Source of the DNA: Macrothele yani
Lineage: Eukaryota > Arthropoda > Arachnida > Araneae > Macrothelidae
DNA length: 64,000 nt
Assembly: GCA_039090855.1 (NCBI GenBank)
Contig: CM077024.1
Location: 62,891,594 to 62,955,593 of the forward strand
Reading direction: 5' to 3'
The notes beneath the pieces are model-generated. The model searched no databases. It was not told where the DNA came from and saw nothing but the letters and a program-made list of their open reading frames with translations. Shown in pieces: positions 1 to 11,346 of the stretch (position 1 is the stretch's first letter; every line of letters starts with the position of its first letter). The translations under genes were made by a program, and so were the position numbers.

Positions 1-718
1 TAGTGCTGTTAATCATATTATCACCAAACAGAAAAACTGTCCGAATATCACCAAAAGAGGAGACCTTCGTTTGTTCCTTACGAAAACCGAACCAGATATC
101 AAATATTTTGTCTCTCAGCATCAGCCTCAAGGATCTCATTAATTAAAGGTAATTTCAACAAACTTTATTGTTTTCACATTTAACTTTCACTTTCTTTAAT
201 TTAAGCAGCTCCCACACTAGTAGACGCTGTATCGATGGAAATACAGAAATTCATTAAATTGAAATTATCTATGTATAAATGTACATAAATGTACATAAAG
301 TATAAATGAAAACATAAATTTAAGTACATATTTTTTACAAAACCTCCCCTCTAAAAATTACTTCGCACTAGTGCTAAATTGAGTTACTGCGGCATCGGTG
401 GGCAGTATGGAAATTTTACCATCAACAAAGATGCAAAAGTGGGCGGTAGGTATTAAAAGGTTGACAACCTCTGCTTTATAGCATTGATAATGAAAATTTA
501 TTATTTTTGTTTGTGGCCACAGTCTAATGTTAAGAACTTTCTATAGAAAATATATTTTCATGCATTATAACAGTATTTTCTTTAATAGCTTTTCATGGAG
601 AACTTCATGAAACAAGCCCCCCCCCCCCAAATGACATGTCACAATAACTAAATATTTCGTTAATATTATAACTTATGACAAGACCCGTAATTATGAATGA
701 CCCTTAACTTATTCCTCA
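1..718. other. AT-rich non-coding flank, nothing recognised
   Basis: No coding region or repeat family was recognised here. A run of ten C residues lies near 617-628. The region ends at the left target-site duplication of the hAT element. Confidence 0.5.
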
Positions 719-1218
719 TCACCTATCAGTGGTGGCTTTTTTTATTTGAAATAAAGTTTCATTTAATAATTTCGTATAATATTTTTTTTTTGCCTTTATT
801 ACATGCTAAAATACCCAAAATGTTGATTAGATATCAATTCACAATGCGCGTCCAATACGGAAAACAAGTCCTTATACACAAAACAGTTCAAGTGAAGAGC
901 TGAAATCACAATGCTTGGAAGTCTGCAGTTTTCGTCCGAGTTGCCATGGTAACTGGGATGTCACCCTCCCCTATCTGCCGGGCAAGTGAAGTGTTTTAGC
1001 TCGAGACGCCAAGCCTCTGCACCTGAAGTCTTGACCTTCCGAAGAGATTGCAGTGGAACGGGAATCCTTGGCAATCCACTAGGGCTTTGCGGTGTTTCGG
1101 TACATACTTTCCGAAATAGATTTGTGTCTTCGTGTTTTGTGATTGTTTGTTAAAAACTTCATTAGTTACTTTAGTTTTGTGTACAGTTTAAGTGACAGTG
1201 ATAGTATTAGTTTTCAGT

Positions 1219-3086
1219 ATGTATCCTGTGAATGACATTGTCTGTAATTTATTGCAAACTCCGTTCAATCAGTGGAAAGATGAAAATAAAAGAGACATTT
1301 TACTTCAAATACAACCGACGGATTGACTGATAATTGTCGCCAAGAAAGAAATCAAGTTAAATAGACTTTTCCTGCAGACAATGATTGATGCAGTACTGTA
1401 TTTGAGTAAACAAGAACTAGCATTCCGTGACTGTGACGAAGGCATTGACTCGATAAATCGTAGAAATTCAAGGAATTGCTTTCACTGTTGATATCAAGAG
1501 CTCCTTTAAAAATTCAAAATCAATACGAAACGATAAAAAATGTCTTCATAGGCTATTCAAAACGAATTAATTGAATGTATTTCTGAATATATAAACGATC
1601 ACGTCAAAAATTAAATAAATGAAGTTCAATGCTTTTATATTCAAGTAGATGGGAAGCCCTAACCAGACTTCCGAGTGCTCTTTAATAATACGATCTGTTG
1701 ATTCGGAAGGTGTATTGGTTGAGCGATTTTTGGGTTTCCATGGTGTGAGTGAAGACAGAAAGTCAGAAGCTTTATACAAAATGCTAGACAAAGTTTTGGA
1801 ACAGTTTGATTATCAACACAAGTCAATAGGACAATGTTACGATGGGGCAAACGTAATGTCTGGACACTGGACTGGGCTCCAGAAAAAAATGAAGCATAAA
1901 GCTTCTCCAGCTGTTTTTGTTATTGCTTAGTATATCATTTGAACCTTGTATTACAGCAGAGTTTTTCTAAAATTTCTAAGTATCAAATATTTTTTGCAAG
2001 CCTCAGTGTAATTCCTTTGTTTTTTCACCACTCAGCGAAGCGATCTCTTCGCTGAGTGGTGAAAAAACAATACACTCACATCAACAACTGCAAGATGCAT
2101 GCAAACCATAACGGCAACTCGATGGTCCTCCACTTCGAAGTTAGTATGTGTAATAGTTGAAGATTGGGACAAATTGAAGGAAGTATTCGCATTTCTCACA
2201 AATAGTGACCAGTCAGAAAAAAAAATCAATTCAACTTGCCCAAGGGTTTTTAAATGATATGAACACTTTTGAATTTACATTTTTGGGAATAGTATTTAAT
2301 GAAATATTTGACCTCACTGATCTATTGTTCGAAATTTTGCAGAAAAAATCAATAGACATAAACTACTGTGTTACTCAAATTAAAAACAACTTATGAAATT
2401 TTGAGCCATAAAAGGAACGATGAGGTATTTGGAACACTGTTTGGAAAAGCTAGCAAAATCACAGAAATAAGCAGATCTAAACGGGAATATGCTGCTCTTA
2501 CACCAGAAACAATTTTTTAAAATTATAAACAATTGTATTTTGAAATTTTGTACCACATTCTTATGGAAATGGATATAAGATTTCAAGACTGTGAGAAACT
2601 TAAACTTCAATTTGCCTGGCTTGCTGACACAACCAAATTCGACCAATTTAATTCATGCTTTCCCTCTCACGCTTTTGAAAACCTACAACATTTTTACGGA
2701 AAATTTTTTACTAAACACCAGCGCCTTAAAGATGAACTGAGTCTTGTATATGCTGATGAAAAATTAAGGAATATATCGACTCATGAACTTCTTCGAGTGC
2801 TTCATGGAGATAAAGGCATTTTTACAGAAGCTTATAAATTGGTTTCCCTGATTTTAACAATTGCATCTGCAAGTGTTTCAGGGGAAAGAAGTTTTTCTTG
2901 CCTTAAAAGAATACAAAGTTACTATAGAAACACTATTTCTCCAGATAAACTTGCTTCTTTGGCAAATTATTCTATTCAGAAAGACATTTTCTTGATGTCA
3001 CGAAGAAACAGCCATTTTCTGACGACATAATCGACGCATTTCCAGCCTTAAAGGGAAGAAGAATTGATCTAATATATAAAAAATAG
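1219..3086 (+). pseudogene. hAT transposase relic (ZMYM1-like, C-terminal dimerisation domain)
   Basis: A transposase can be followed through several frames: 1219-1329 (MYPVNDIVCNLLQTPFNQW), 1649-1980 (the RNase H-like core region, with SIGQCYDGANVMSG), 2205-2396, and 2533-3086. The last segment carries the hAT dimerisation region, with the motif SVSGERSFSCLKRIQSYYR, and ends with RRIDLIYKK and a TAG after one more frameshift. At least four frameshifts and several stops make it non-functional. Related proteins include domesticated zinc-finger MYM proteins, but the intact TIRs and target duplication show that this copy is a transposon, not a host gene. A palindrome at 2017-2070 interrupts the core. 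Confidence 0.85.
2017..2070. repeat. Perfect 24-bp inverted repeat inside the hAT transposase relic
   Basis: The arms at 2017-2040 and 2047-2070 are exact reverse complements around the 6-nt loop cgatct. The left arm encodes the expected transposase residues (FFHHSAKR), while the right arm does not continue the protein. The right arm is therefore probably an inverted local duplication made after insertion. Confidence 0.9.
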
Positions 3087-3198
3087 GTAAGTTCTCATTA
3101 ACTGATTTTCAATGAAGACAGTAGATATCTTTTCATATTGTTCTTGTAGCTCTTCACCTATTTTTCCTACCACGAGCCGAGCCGCCACTGTCACCTAT

Positions 3199-4380
3199 AA
3201 GCATAATTTAACAATAGTCCAACCTGTTCAAATCAAACTTCAGGGGACAGTCATAAGTTTTCAATATATGGAATAGTTCAATACATATGGCATAGTTGGA
3301 TATGTAGAAATCAATATAAATATTCTGCATGCATTTACAGAATAGTAGGAGAAAGTTGGGAGGGATGGGACAGTGGCTATTTCACCCCATTGAATAATTT
3401 TATGTGTTATCATATTATCACACTAGGTGGAGCAATAGTAGCCACAGCTTAAATTGTGTAATGGCTGGCTGATCTGCTGAGATGTGGTACACCTGCTGAA
3501 AAGAAAAGTGTAATTTTAAGACTGAAAAGTAAGTTTATATTTAATTTTGTGCATGTTTTATTGTAACTTAAACATTTGATGTACAATTGTTTAAAAAAGA
3601 ATGGAGGCAGACTAACACAGTGTTTACTACCCAATATTAGATTTAGGCTTAACAGCAGCATGGTTGTATAAAAAAGTTTTTTTCACATGGATAAGGTACG
3701 GTGGGATGAGTGGGCATAACAGTGTACAGAAGAGTGCGACACTGTTCCACTCCTAGGACCCCATGTGTTTTGAAATAGATAAATAAAACTTTTATAAAAT
3801 AAAAATTACCAATTATTATGTAGAAAATGTTTCAGGAAGGTGTCAATTTTAAGTGTGTACATGCAGAGGGATTTAGCTGCTATAAGAAAATCTACTCTGA
3901 TGTTTAAGTTACATGAGCAGAAAAAGTAATACACTGAAACAAAAAATAAATCACACCAGAAATAATTGTTTAAGGGGAGGACTAGTGCTTTAATGATAGT
4001 TTTGTATAGACTACTTATAAAAACATATTACTGATTCATTATGTGTATTTAAAGTTCATTTTGCTTTTACATATTGTTTACCTGAAACTTCATTACAAAA
4101 AGTTGGAAATTTGGTTTTTATGAACTAGAAAGAAATTACCTACAATGCCTAATTTGTTCTTCAGGAAGACGCTTTGACATCTGTAAGTTTTCTGTTTTAC
4201 ACGTTATGTAAAGTGGGTACAGTCTGTGGTGATGCATTAAATTATTCAATTAAGATATAAATTGGTTAAAGTCCTAAAAATGTTACTCATGGAAGTGCGT
4301 GTTCAGTCAGACATCAGTAGTTATTGAGAGTTTCTTTGTCCAAAGTTGTATCCAGGATACAACTTGAGTAACATTTTAGA
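3199..4380. other. Intergenic AT-rich DNA
   Basis: No coding similarity was recognised. Short reading frames on either strand show no domain or motif. The left end of the following pogo-like element probably lies in the distal part of this stretch, but I could not find its terminal repeat. Confidence 0.4.
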
Positions 4381-4419
4381 GTAACATGAGTAACATTTTT
4401 ATCAGCACTGGCTCAACAT

Positions 4420-6520
4420 GTGCGAAAGTACAAAACTAGCAATTGTAAAGAAAGGGCAGTCTTTAAGAATAACTATTTTTGTGGAATGGTTTTTACATCT
4501 GACCATGAAAATATGCTTAGCAACTATTATCTGACAGAAAGTAAAATACACTATGGACTCACAAGAGCACAATTTTGTTCCTTAGCATACCAGTATGCAA
4601 AAGTACTAAATCTAATTTTCCATTGTCATGGAAAATCAACTGGAACAGACTGGTTTATAGACTTCATAGGACACCACCCACAATTGTCAATTAGGTCACC
4701 AGAAGCTACCAGTTTAGAACGTGCAACTAGCTTCAACAAATTCAATGTCAATACATTTCTCAACAATTTTAATTATATTTATGATTTTTACCAAATGACC
4801 CCACACCATATCTATCATTGTGATGGAACGGAAGTTTCTACTGCACATAAACCTCCAAAAATAGCTGCAGCCCGAGGAGAAAAACAGGTCCATCACACAA
4901 CATCAGCAGAAAGCTAATTACAGTGCTGTTCATAGAGAATGACTTACGAAATACAGTGCCACCCGTGTTCATTTTTCCAAGAGTCCAGTACAAGGAATTT
5001 CGCCTCAAAGGCGCTCCTACTGGAACCCTTTGTTTGGCCAATTGAAGTGGGTGGATGACTGTGGAACTATTCCTCCTTGCACTGGAGCATATCATAAAAT
5101 ACACAGATTGCTTGAAAGACCATCCTACTTCATTGATTCTTGATAACCATGTGAGCATTGATGTGATTAATAAAACCAGAGAAAGCGGGATCTGTATGCT
5201 GACATTCACCCTACTCTGCAGCCTCACAATGTCTCTGTGTTTGGCCCAGTCAAAGCCAGGTATAATGCAGTGTCATGGAAAATCAAGCAATCAACTGGTA
5301 ATGACTGGCTGATAAACTATCTTGGCAAGATTATCAAAATTCATTGTATTGGAGAACTAGTAGGAAATGTGTACATATCAGCAGTGACATAAAACAACAT
5401 CATATCATGATTTAAAAAGTTTGGCATAGGCCATTTAGCAATGAACTATTCATTGATGAAGATTTTTTAATGTCTTCTATCACAGACCATCACAAACTTT
5501 CCTGCAAGGAATGTGAACCAGGTAAAGCTATCTTCAATGACAGCGAGGTCAGAAATTCTGAGGTTCTCCTGAAAGATCTTTCTGCAGAGGCAGTGAACCA
5601 AAGTTCTGCAGCTAATAATAACAGTGTTACTGAAACACCTGCTCACTCAACTCCATCATTATCATCATGCCAGTTTGTTTGTTTTTTGTCATTTTTTTTA
5701 TTGGAGGTTTAACAACCACCATGAGCAACTCTGTGGGCCATAAGCAGTCGCTTACAAGTCCCTAATTTAGGGTTACTGGTTCCAGCAAAAGGAGAGAACC
5801 AGTGCCGTAAGACAAACATTGCATTCATGCCTCACTAGGATTCAAACCCAGACCCATTTTAGACGAATGGTTGGAAGCCAGCACTTAGACCACTGTGCCA
5901 CTGGAGCAGCCCATGCCAGCTGTCATCCCTTTAAAGTAATATCATTACAGTCAGTCCTGCAGATATTTGTCCATATCCTAAAGCAGGAGGGCATAAGGTA
6001 TTGGCAAGCCAAAGAGAAAGAAAGGCAGGACAAAGAAACTAACAGATATACCTCGGGGGAAAGGCAATTGAAGAAGAAATTGCTAATTTAAAGCTGAAGA
6101 CAGAGGTCAGAAAGCTCAAAAATGAGCCAACAATCAAAACAGAGCACAAAAGAAATCAGTTGACCATCTGCTTGAAACCTCAAGTGATGAAAATGATCAA
6201 ATGTCAGCATGTGAAATGGATTATGATACTTCCAACATTAAGTATTTCCAATGATGATTAATGCTTAGCAAAGGAAACCGGTTCACAGATTGTGGCAATA
6301 TTTGGCTAAACAACTTTGTTCAAAGAAATCTGTAGTATATTACACAGATAGAGTTGAAGCCATAGAGAATGGCTTTGGCTTTTATTTACAGTTCATGCGG
6401 AAAAAAAGTGGAACCTGGAAGTTTTACTTCACACAAGTTGACAGGAGTTTTGTTACCAAAACTGATATTGTATTCAAACTGCCTCAACCCCAATATTTGG
6501 TGAAACTGAGCATGCTCAAG
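4420..6520 (+). pseudogene. pogo/jerky-like transposase relic
   Basis: Frame 4420-4917 has the CENP-B/pogo arrangement: a DNA-binding tail (SKIHYGLTRAQFCSLAYQYA), then GTDWFIDFIGHHPQLSIRSPE and the start of the DDE core (HHIYHCDGTEVSTAHKPPK). The core continues in other frames with PTSLILDNHVS near 5125, HPHTLQPHNVSVFGPVKA near 5204-5260, and a region matching the family's last helices to about 5470. A C-terminal extension follows (PADICPYPKAGGHK near 5965, and YYTDRVEAIENGFGFYLQFM near 6335). Multiple frameshifts, stops and a SINE at 5675-5911 break the gene. Terminal repeats were not identified, so the element borders are unknown. Confidence 0.78.
5675..5911 (-). mobile_element. SINE-1 (tRNA-derived), inserted in the pogo-like relic
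   Basis: This is a reverse-oriented copy of the main SINE family. It begins with a T-rich stretch (the complement of the A tail) near 5675-5701, followed by the conserved body and a tRNA-like head ending about 5910. The flanking 8-bp repeats catgccag at 5667-5674 and 5912-5919 are the target duplication. The A and B boxes are mutated (gattcaaacc), so this is an older copy. It splits the C-terminal extension of the transposase. Confidence 0.8.
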
Positions 6521-6559
6521 TCATTTTTTCATTTAAAGTTTATGTCTGCATAAAATGTT

Positions 6560-7185
6560 CATAATGTCTTATGTACATACTTAGACTACGTGAATGTACA
6601 GCATTTGTCCCATACCTCCCAAGAACTGTCCCAGACCTCCCTAGCAAGAAGGAGAACAGTTTCTGGGAGATATGGGAGAAATACACTCGTTATCAAATCT
6701 AATCTGAAAAGTGAAATATGGATGGGTAACATGTATTCATATTAAAACAATCGGAGCTAAAGTCAACAGTTCCTTTCTAAAATTTGGCAGTTCTAGCGTT
6801 CTCTTTTTAATGTATAAACTGCATATTCGCAAATTCCAGTTTTAACCAACATGAATTCAACACATTACTACTTATGCTCTATGCAACGGCCAAAATGGAA
6901 TAAGAAAAATAAAACCATATAAAATATGCTATGTTTTTACCTTTCCATGTCAAGTAAATAGCACGATATAAGATACATTCATTCACATAAATAGAATGTC
7001 TAAAACACCACTTAATTCTAACTGAAATTCATTACGATGATATTGGGCCACAGTTATAGCAATTTGCAAAGTACTTCTGCTCAAAAAAAGTGAAAAACCT
7101 CAGATCACAAACAATTTGTTTCGACCATAGTTACTCGTAAGCAGACCACAGATCAGTTGAGTTGAATTGACTTGATTTCGATTCT
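6560..7185. other. Non-coding stretch
   Basis: Nothing was recognised apart from a short inverted pair around 6612-6690 (cccatacctccc and gggagatatggg). Confidence 0.4.
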
Positions 7186-7187
7186 TT

Positions 7188-7369
7188 ATTGTAGTTAATT
7201 GTGCATTACGCAAGGAGCCTCCTTGGCATTACGGGGATTACTAGGATATAAGTTTTCACTTTGTCAAATTTTCGGGTTGTACCCCAACCCATCTTCAGGA
7301 TGACTAAGAAAGAAGGTGCTGAAAACTTATATCCCAGTAATCCCCGTAATGCACAATTAACTACAATGA
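7188..7369. repeat. Imperfect foldback (about 48-bp arms)
   Basis: The right arm, 7320-7367, is the reverse complement of the left arm, 7188-7258, once a 23-bp insertion at 7211-7233 is removed from the left arm. That insertion duplicates gcattacg and contains the small palindrome caaggagcctccttg. The loop (7259-7319) contains a CTGAAGATGGGTTGGGG-type motif on the minus strand, a style seen in LINE or SINE tails. The 167-aa minus-strand frame covering this foldback (7206-7709) has no recognisable domain and I do not call it a gene. Confidence 0.7.
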
Positions 7370-7647
7370 GGATGTAGCACGTGACGTCTTCGAGAAGTTT
7401 TAGTGAAGTGGCAACAGTCCCTGCAAGTTCCTGAAGGACAAACATAGCTGGCTGTCCTGCACTTAGTGTATAAAGTGCAATCATTAGCGGTCGGTGTTTA
7501 AAAAAATTTAAAGCCAAAATGCCTAGATTGTTTGGTATTATGAATTGCGGTAATAGAGGAAATCGAGACCGTAAGCCGTAAGTCTTTTTCAGGCTACTAG
7601 CTGCTGTCTCTAAATGCAGTACCGAAAAAATTCGCTTATGTGCCAAA

Positions 7648-7790
7648 CGAAGGGAGATCGCTTCCCAGAGCTTAGAAAACACTTTTTTTTTTTTTGAAGA
7701 ATTAGACACTTCAAAGGCAGAGAAGCTCTTAAATGTAAGTTTTATCTAGAAATCAGTGATTTCTGGTAAAGCAGAGAATCCATCTTTTAC
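7648..7790. repeat. Diverged direct repeat, copy 1
   Basis: This segment (gatcgcttccc, then the t-rich run, then agttttatctagaaatcag) resembles 8697-8835 in the same order and orientation, about 1.05 kb away. It probably represents an unclassified interspersed repeat or an old local duplication. Confidence 0.5.
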
Positions 7791-8103
7791 TTGTTCAAAC
7801 GCTATTGGAGTGCAGTGCTTGCACTTATTGGGCCAGGCGTTTTTTAGAGTTGTCTCTTAGTCAAAATATTTCTTAAATAATTACGCTTCGGTCCCCAATC
7901 GGAATATCTGTGCACGTGGGTTTTTTTTTTTTTTTTTTCTCCAGGGACTTCTTTCCAGAAGGTTTCTAGTTGATCTAGGGGGTGTTGAGATTTTTTTATA
8001 GGGCTAAAAGTTAATTTGTTAGCAAACCTGACTTTTAGTCAGATTCAAATCTCTGGTTCTTCTGTATTTTTTAGATCTCGATCACGCCGTTAACCTGACT
8101 CCT

Positions 8104-8325
8104 GCCGCCCCGGTGGCGCAGTGGTCTAATGCGTTGGTTTCTGATCATTCGTCCGTAAGGGGTCAGGGTTCGAATTCTGGTCAGGCATGGGTGTTGTGTT
8201 TGTCTTACGGCACTGGCTCTCTCCCTTCCCTGGAACCAGTGACCCTAAATTAGGGACGGGCGACTGCTTATAGCCCATTGAGTTGCTCACGGTGGTCGTT
8301 AAACATCCAATCAAAAAAAAAAAAA
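8104..8325 (+). mobile_element. SINE-1 (tRNA-derived)
   Basis: The head starts gccgccccggtggcgcagtg. It holds an A box (tggcgcagtgg) and a B box (ggttcgaattc), followed by the family body (ccctaaattagggacgggcg) and an A tail ending at 8325. The 10-bp target duplication acctgactcc lies at 8093-8102 and 8327-8336. Pol III boxes, an A tail and a clean duplication show LINE-driven retrotransposition. Confidence 0.92.
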
Positions 8326-8696
8326 TACCTGACTCCCTTTTTTTGCGAGTTTTCGGCTTTTCACTTTTAAGGTTATTTGGCTGTCTGTATTGGGAGTTTT
8401 TAGTTTACTAATTTGTTCTATATGATATCCCCGTCGCCCCAAACTACCGTTGATTTTTTTTTAGTACATCTGGATTTTTTACCTGGAGCTGAAGCACACA
8501 CTTCTGCAGAAAAATGCAAATAATGGCTAAAATCATTGTTCAAATAAAATCTTTTTTGGTGTCTAGGTCTGTCTGCAAGTCGTTGTTATGCTGCTAAATT
8601 TATTTACGGATAAATATCTTATAGGGCACAAATCCCAGCAAAACAATTTTATTTTTTCACCACAATTTTACGAAAAAAAAAGATTTTGCTCATTTT

Positions 8697-8835
8697 TTTA
8701 AGGCTTGGAAATCGCTTCCCTTTGATTAGAAAGACACTTTTTGTTGAAGAGTTAAGCTATCAAAAAGGCATAGAACCTTTCAAGGGTGAGTTTTATCCAA
8801 AATCAGCGATTCCTGGAAAGAAAGAAAGCCTATCT
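8697..8835. repeat. Diverged direct repeat, copy 2
   Basis: Partner of 7648-7790: it shares atcgcttccc, the aaaacacttttt-type run, gagttttatc and aatcagcgattcctgg in the same order. The plus-strand frames here have no recognised domain. Confidence 0.5.
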
Positions 8836-8942
8836 TTTTTTACTCAGATCTCCGCACCTGGGAGGAAAGAAAACCGGACTTATTAAGGCAGCGTACCTAT
8901 TTTCTCCGCAAATTACTGATTACTCACGAATTTGGGATCGTT

Positions 8943-9310
8943 CTAAATTACTTTGTAAAAGAATACCGACGACGAGAAATTGTTATATACTTCGAAACTT
9001 TTATATGCCTCGAATTGTTCTGCAGTAAAGGCGCTTCGACCAAAGACGAAGTAATCGAAAATATTTACTATTTGCACTTCCGGAAAACTTTTCGGATCAC
9101 CTTCGAAGATACTTGCATTCAGCACATAAGGATCTTTTCCTTCAATCTCTTCATTTTTTTCCAAATACCGCATTTTGTACTCGAAAGTTAGTTTCAAAGT
9201 AAGAAGCCATCATTTCAACGGGTCTTGTTGTCCTTCAGTTGCGTTACTAATGCTCGTTGCCATGCTGAGAGTCGTGTGTGTGCTACATCCTCATAATTCT
9301 TCACTAGGAT
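8943..9310 (-). pseudogene. Fragment of an unclassified multicopy gene or element protein
   Basis: On the minus strand a frame from near 9262 (MATSISNATEGQQDPLK), with one stop, continues as LTFEYKMRYLEKNEEIEGKDPYVLNAS to YKSFEVYNNF. The pattern 'expected loop, then DYFV, then a YKSFEAYN-type motif' resembles a domain I recall from multicopy, uncharacterised arthropod proteins, some with SWIM or P2X7-like tails. That link is from memory and unverified. No upstream or downstream exons were recognised, so this is most likely a fragment or retrocopy. Confidence 0.4.
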
Positions 9311-9380
9311 TTGCCATGTCTGCATTAATTTACAAGATTCCATTCTTTGTTTGTTTATAAATCAATTTAATCATCTTTTT

Positions 9381-9480
9381 TCTTTTTTTTTTTTTTTTTG
9401 ATTCGAGGTTTAACGATCACCGTGAGTAACTTAGGGGGCTATAAGCAGACGTCCGTCCCTAATTTAGGGCCAATTTAAGG
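9381..9480 (-). mobile_element. 5'-truncated SINE-1 fragment
   Basis: A T run is followed by ggtttaacgatcaccgtgag and ctataagcagacgtccgtccc, matching the 3' half of SINE-1 in reverse orientation. The tRNA head is missing. Confidence 0.75.
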
Positions 9481-9562
9481 CCATGAATATTCGTATCCGT
9501 GGTTCCCAGTTCTACTTATATTGAATAAATACAATATAAGTAGTACTGGAGAACCATTGTGA

Positions 9563-9771
9563 GCCGCCCCGGTGGCGCAGTGATCTAAGGCGTTGGCCTC
9601 TGATCATTCGTCCGTAAGGGTCCGGGTTCGAATCCCGGTCAGGCATGGATGTTGTGTTTGTCTTACGGCACTGGCTCTCTCCCTTCCCTGGAACCAGTGA
9701 CCCTAAATTAGGGACGGGCGACTGCTTATAGCCCATTGAGTTGCTCACGGTGGTCGTTAAACCTCCAATCA

Positions 9772-9798
<27 letters not shown>
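9563..9798 (+). mobile_element. SINE-1 (tRNA-derived), near-consensus copy
   Basis: Complete copy with an A box, a B box (ggttcgaatcc) and an A tail of more than 25 nt up to 9798. The perfect 12-bp target duplication gaaccattgtga lies at 9551-9562 and 9799-9810. The long pure A tail and intact boxes suggest a young insertion. Confidence 0.93.
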
Positions 9799-9802
<4 letters not shown>

Positions 9803-9888
9803 CATTGTGACGTCACTCCATCATATGGTCGGCACGCTAATTCCGTCCGGAGGAAATCTGCGTGATTTACTATGTCGCTGAACGTTGT

Positions 9889-10330
9889 TCAGGATGGCTG
9901 TGTATACCGTTGCGGAACGAGTGTTTATTGTGAAAAGTTATTGGATAACAAAGTCTATAAGGGTAACACAGCGTGAATTTCTGGAAAAGTTTGAAGGGAG
10001 AAAAGCTCCAGATAAACGTTACATTGCCTGGTAAGAACCACGAGCGGTGTTTTGAACAGCAGGGTGGCGAACTTCCTCCTTTATCGAAAGGAAAAATCTA
10101 AGAGGTGAAGCACAGGCTGATGGCATCACCGAAGAAGTCAGTGCGACTGCGACGTTTGTTACAAGAAACTGGGTATTCTGTTTTCACCTGCCAAAGAGCC
10201 ACCAAGAAAGCGTTGCTTCATGCGTACCGGGTGACAACTGTGTAAGAGTTGCAAGAACCGGATCTTGAAAAGCATGTGCATTATTGTCATTGCCCATGCA
10301 GTACAAATTGTCTGTTTCAACGTTCAGAAA
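9889..10330 (+). pseudogene. Relic of a mariner-like helix-turn-helix transposase N-terminus
   Basis: From ATG 9889 the frame reads MAVYTVAERVFIVKSYWITK, the pattern of an N-terminal DNA-binding domain found in many arthropod mariner-like or IS630-related proteins (DUF4817 type). Later fragments fit the next domain: SPKKSVRLRRLLQETGYSV near 10128 and TVELQEPDLEK near 10240 after a stop. Several stops and a frameshift are present, and no catalytic core was found after about 10330. Confidence 0.6.
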
Positions 10331-10499
10331 TGGTTAACGGGTTGGTTGCAGAAACATTAAAAATAATGCGTTTAAAAACACCAGGATATCTGGTTGATAA
10401 ACGGTTATTTCAACCATTCGAAAACCTCATTTTTAACTTTTATGAAACGTTGAAAAGCTGCTTTCTCACGTATTTAAAGTAGTTCCGCAAGGTAGATTT

Positions 10500-11346
10500 T
10501 TGGTTAAAAGGGGTTGATTGTACCTTAAAAAGGGGTTGATTGTACCGTTTTCATTGTACCTTACGGCTTCTGCATTCATATAGCATTTAACAAAGAAAAT
10601 TTCCTGTAATTAAAGTGATCATTACAAGACCTTGTAAACGGCCGATCGTCAGTAAAGTCTTTCGGTATACTACCTGCTATCCTTTAAATATGCCAATACT
10701 TATTTTGGAGAAGATTCAAGCCTCTTCGTCAGTCTCTACAACAAGAGGAAGTTTTCAAGTAGCGGGAGCCAAAACAACTTAGAACTGTCGTTTCGTCCTA
10801 AAGAGAAATAATTAATAACATGCCTCGTAAAAATACACCGCTCAGGTACAAGTCTATTTAAGCAAGACTCACATACCTTTTAAACAATGCAAAAGGCAGT
10901 AGAAAATATTGTGCCAATTTGAAATTCTGCCTGGTGGTTTCCACTAAACGGTTTTTCATGTATACCCAGGCCTGACGAGAGGGGGAGGGCGGTGCTGTAA
11001 CACCGGGCCCCTAAGGGGGCCTAGAGCCTGTTTCTAAAGCAATTTTTTTCTAATTATTATTTTATGGTGTCCGAATATTCTTCAAGCTATACCGTCACCA
11101 GGGTCGGTACGTTACGCGTAAAAAATATTTTCTACGTGACGCGTAAAAATGCATAATTTATGTCGTAAATGTGAAAAAATGTATAAATTCAAAACTTGCT
11201 TTAAATACAACAAACAAACAAAAACGAAGCGTTAAAATGTTAATCGAGTTCCCAGGTTAAGTGCAACACGTGCGTGGGTTGCCTGCGGCAAATCAAACGA
11301 CCTCTCCATATTACGTGTTTCATTTCTTCTTTCTTTTCCAACGACA
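10500..11346. other. Non-coding stretch
   Basis: No gene was recognised. A direct duplication of aaaaggggttgattgtacc occurs at about 10507-10548. A G/C-rich island (gggcccctaagggggcct) lies near 11003-11021. Confidence 0.4.

Larger units (their letters stand above)
727..3190 (+). mobile_element. hAT-type DNA transposon with defined ends
   Basis: The ends are an 11-bp terminal inverted repeat with one mismatch: cagtggtggct at 727-737 and agccgccactg at 3180-3190. They are flanked by a perfect 8-bp direct repeat, tcacctat, at 719-726 and 3191-3198. An 8-bp target duplication and CAGTG-like ends are hallmarks of the hAT superfamily. The interior holds a decayed transposase of the ZMYM1-like type. 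The element is about 2.46 kb, short for an autonomous hAT, and is inactive because its reading frame is broken. The TIR and duplication are read directly from the sequence; the family name rests on the encoded protein. Confidence 0.88.

Noticed and set aside
7206..7709. 167-codon minus-strand frame
   Set aside because: It runs through the foldback, has no recognisable domain and translates a homopolymer at its start (SKKKK); a chance frame is more likely.
8104..8200. True tRNA genes at the SINE heads
   Set aside because: Each head continues into a shared non-tRNA body with an A tail and target duplications, which defines a SINE.
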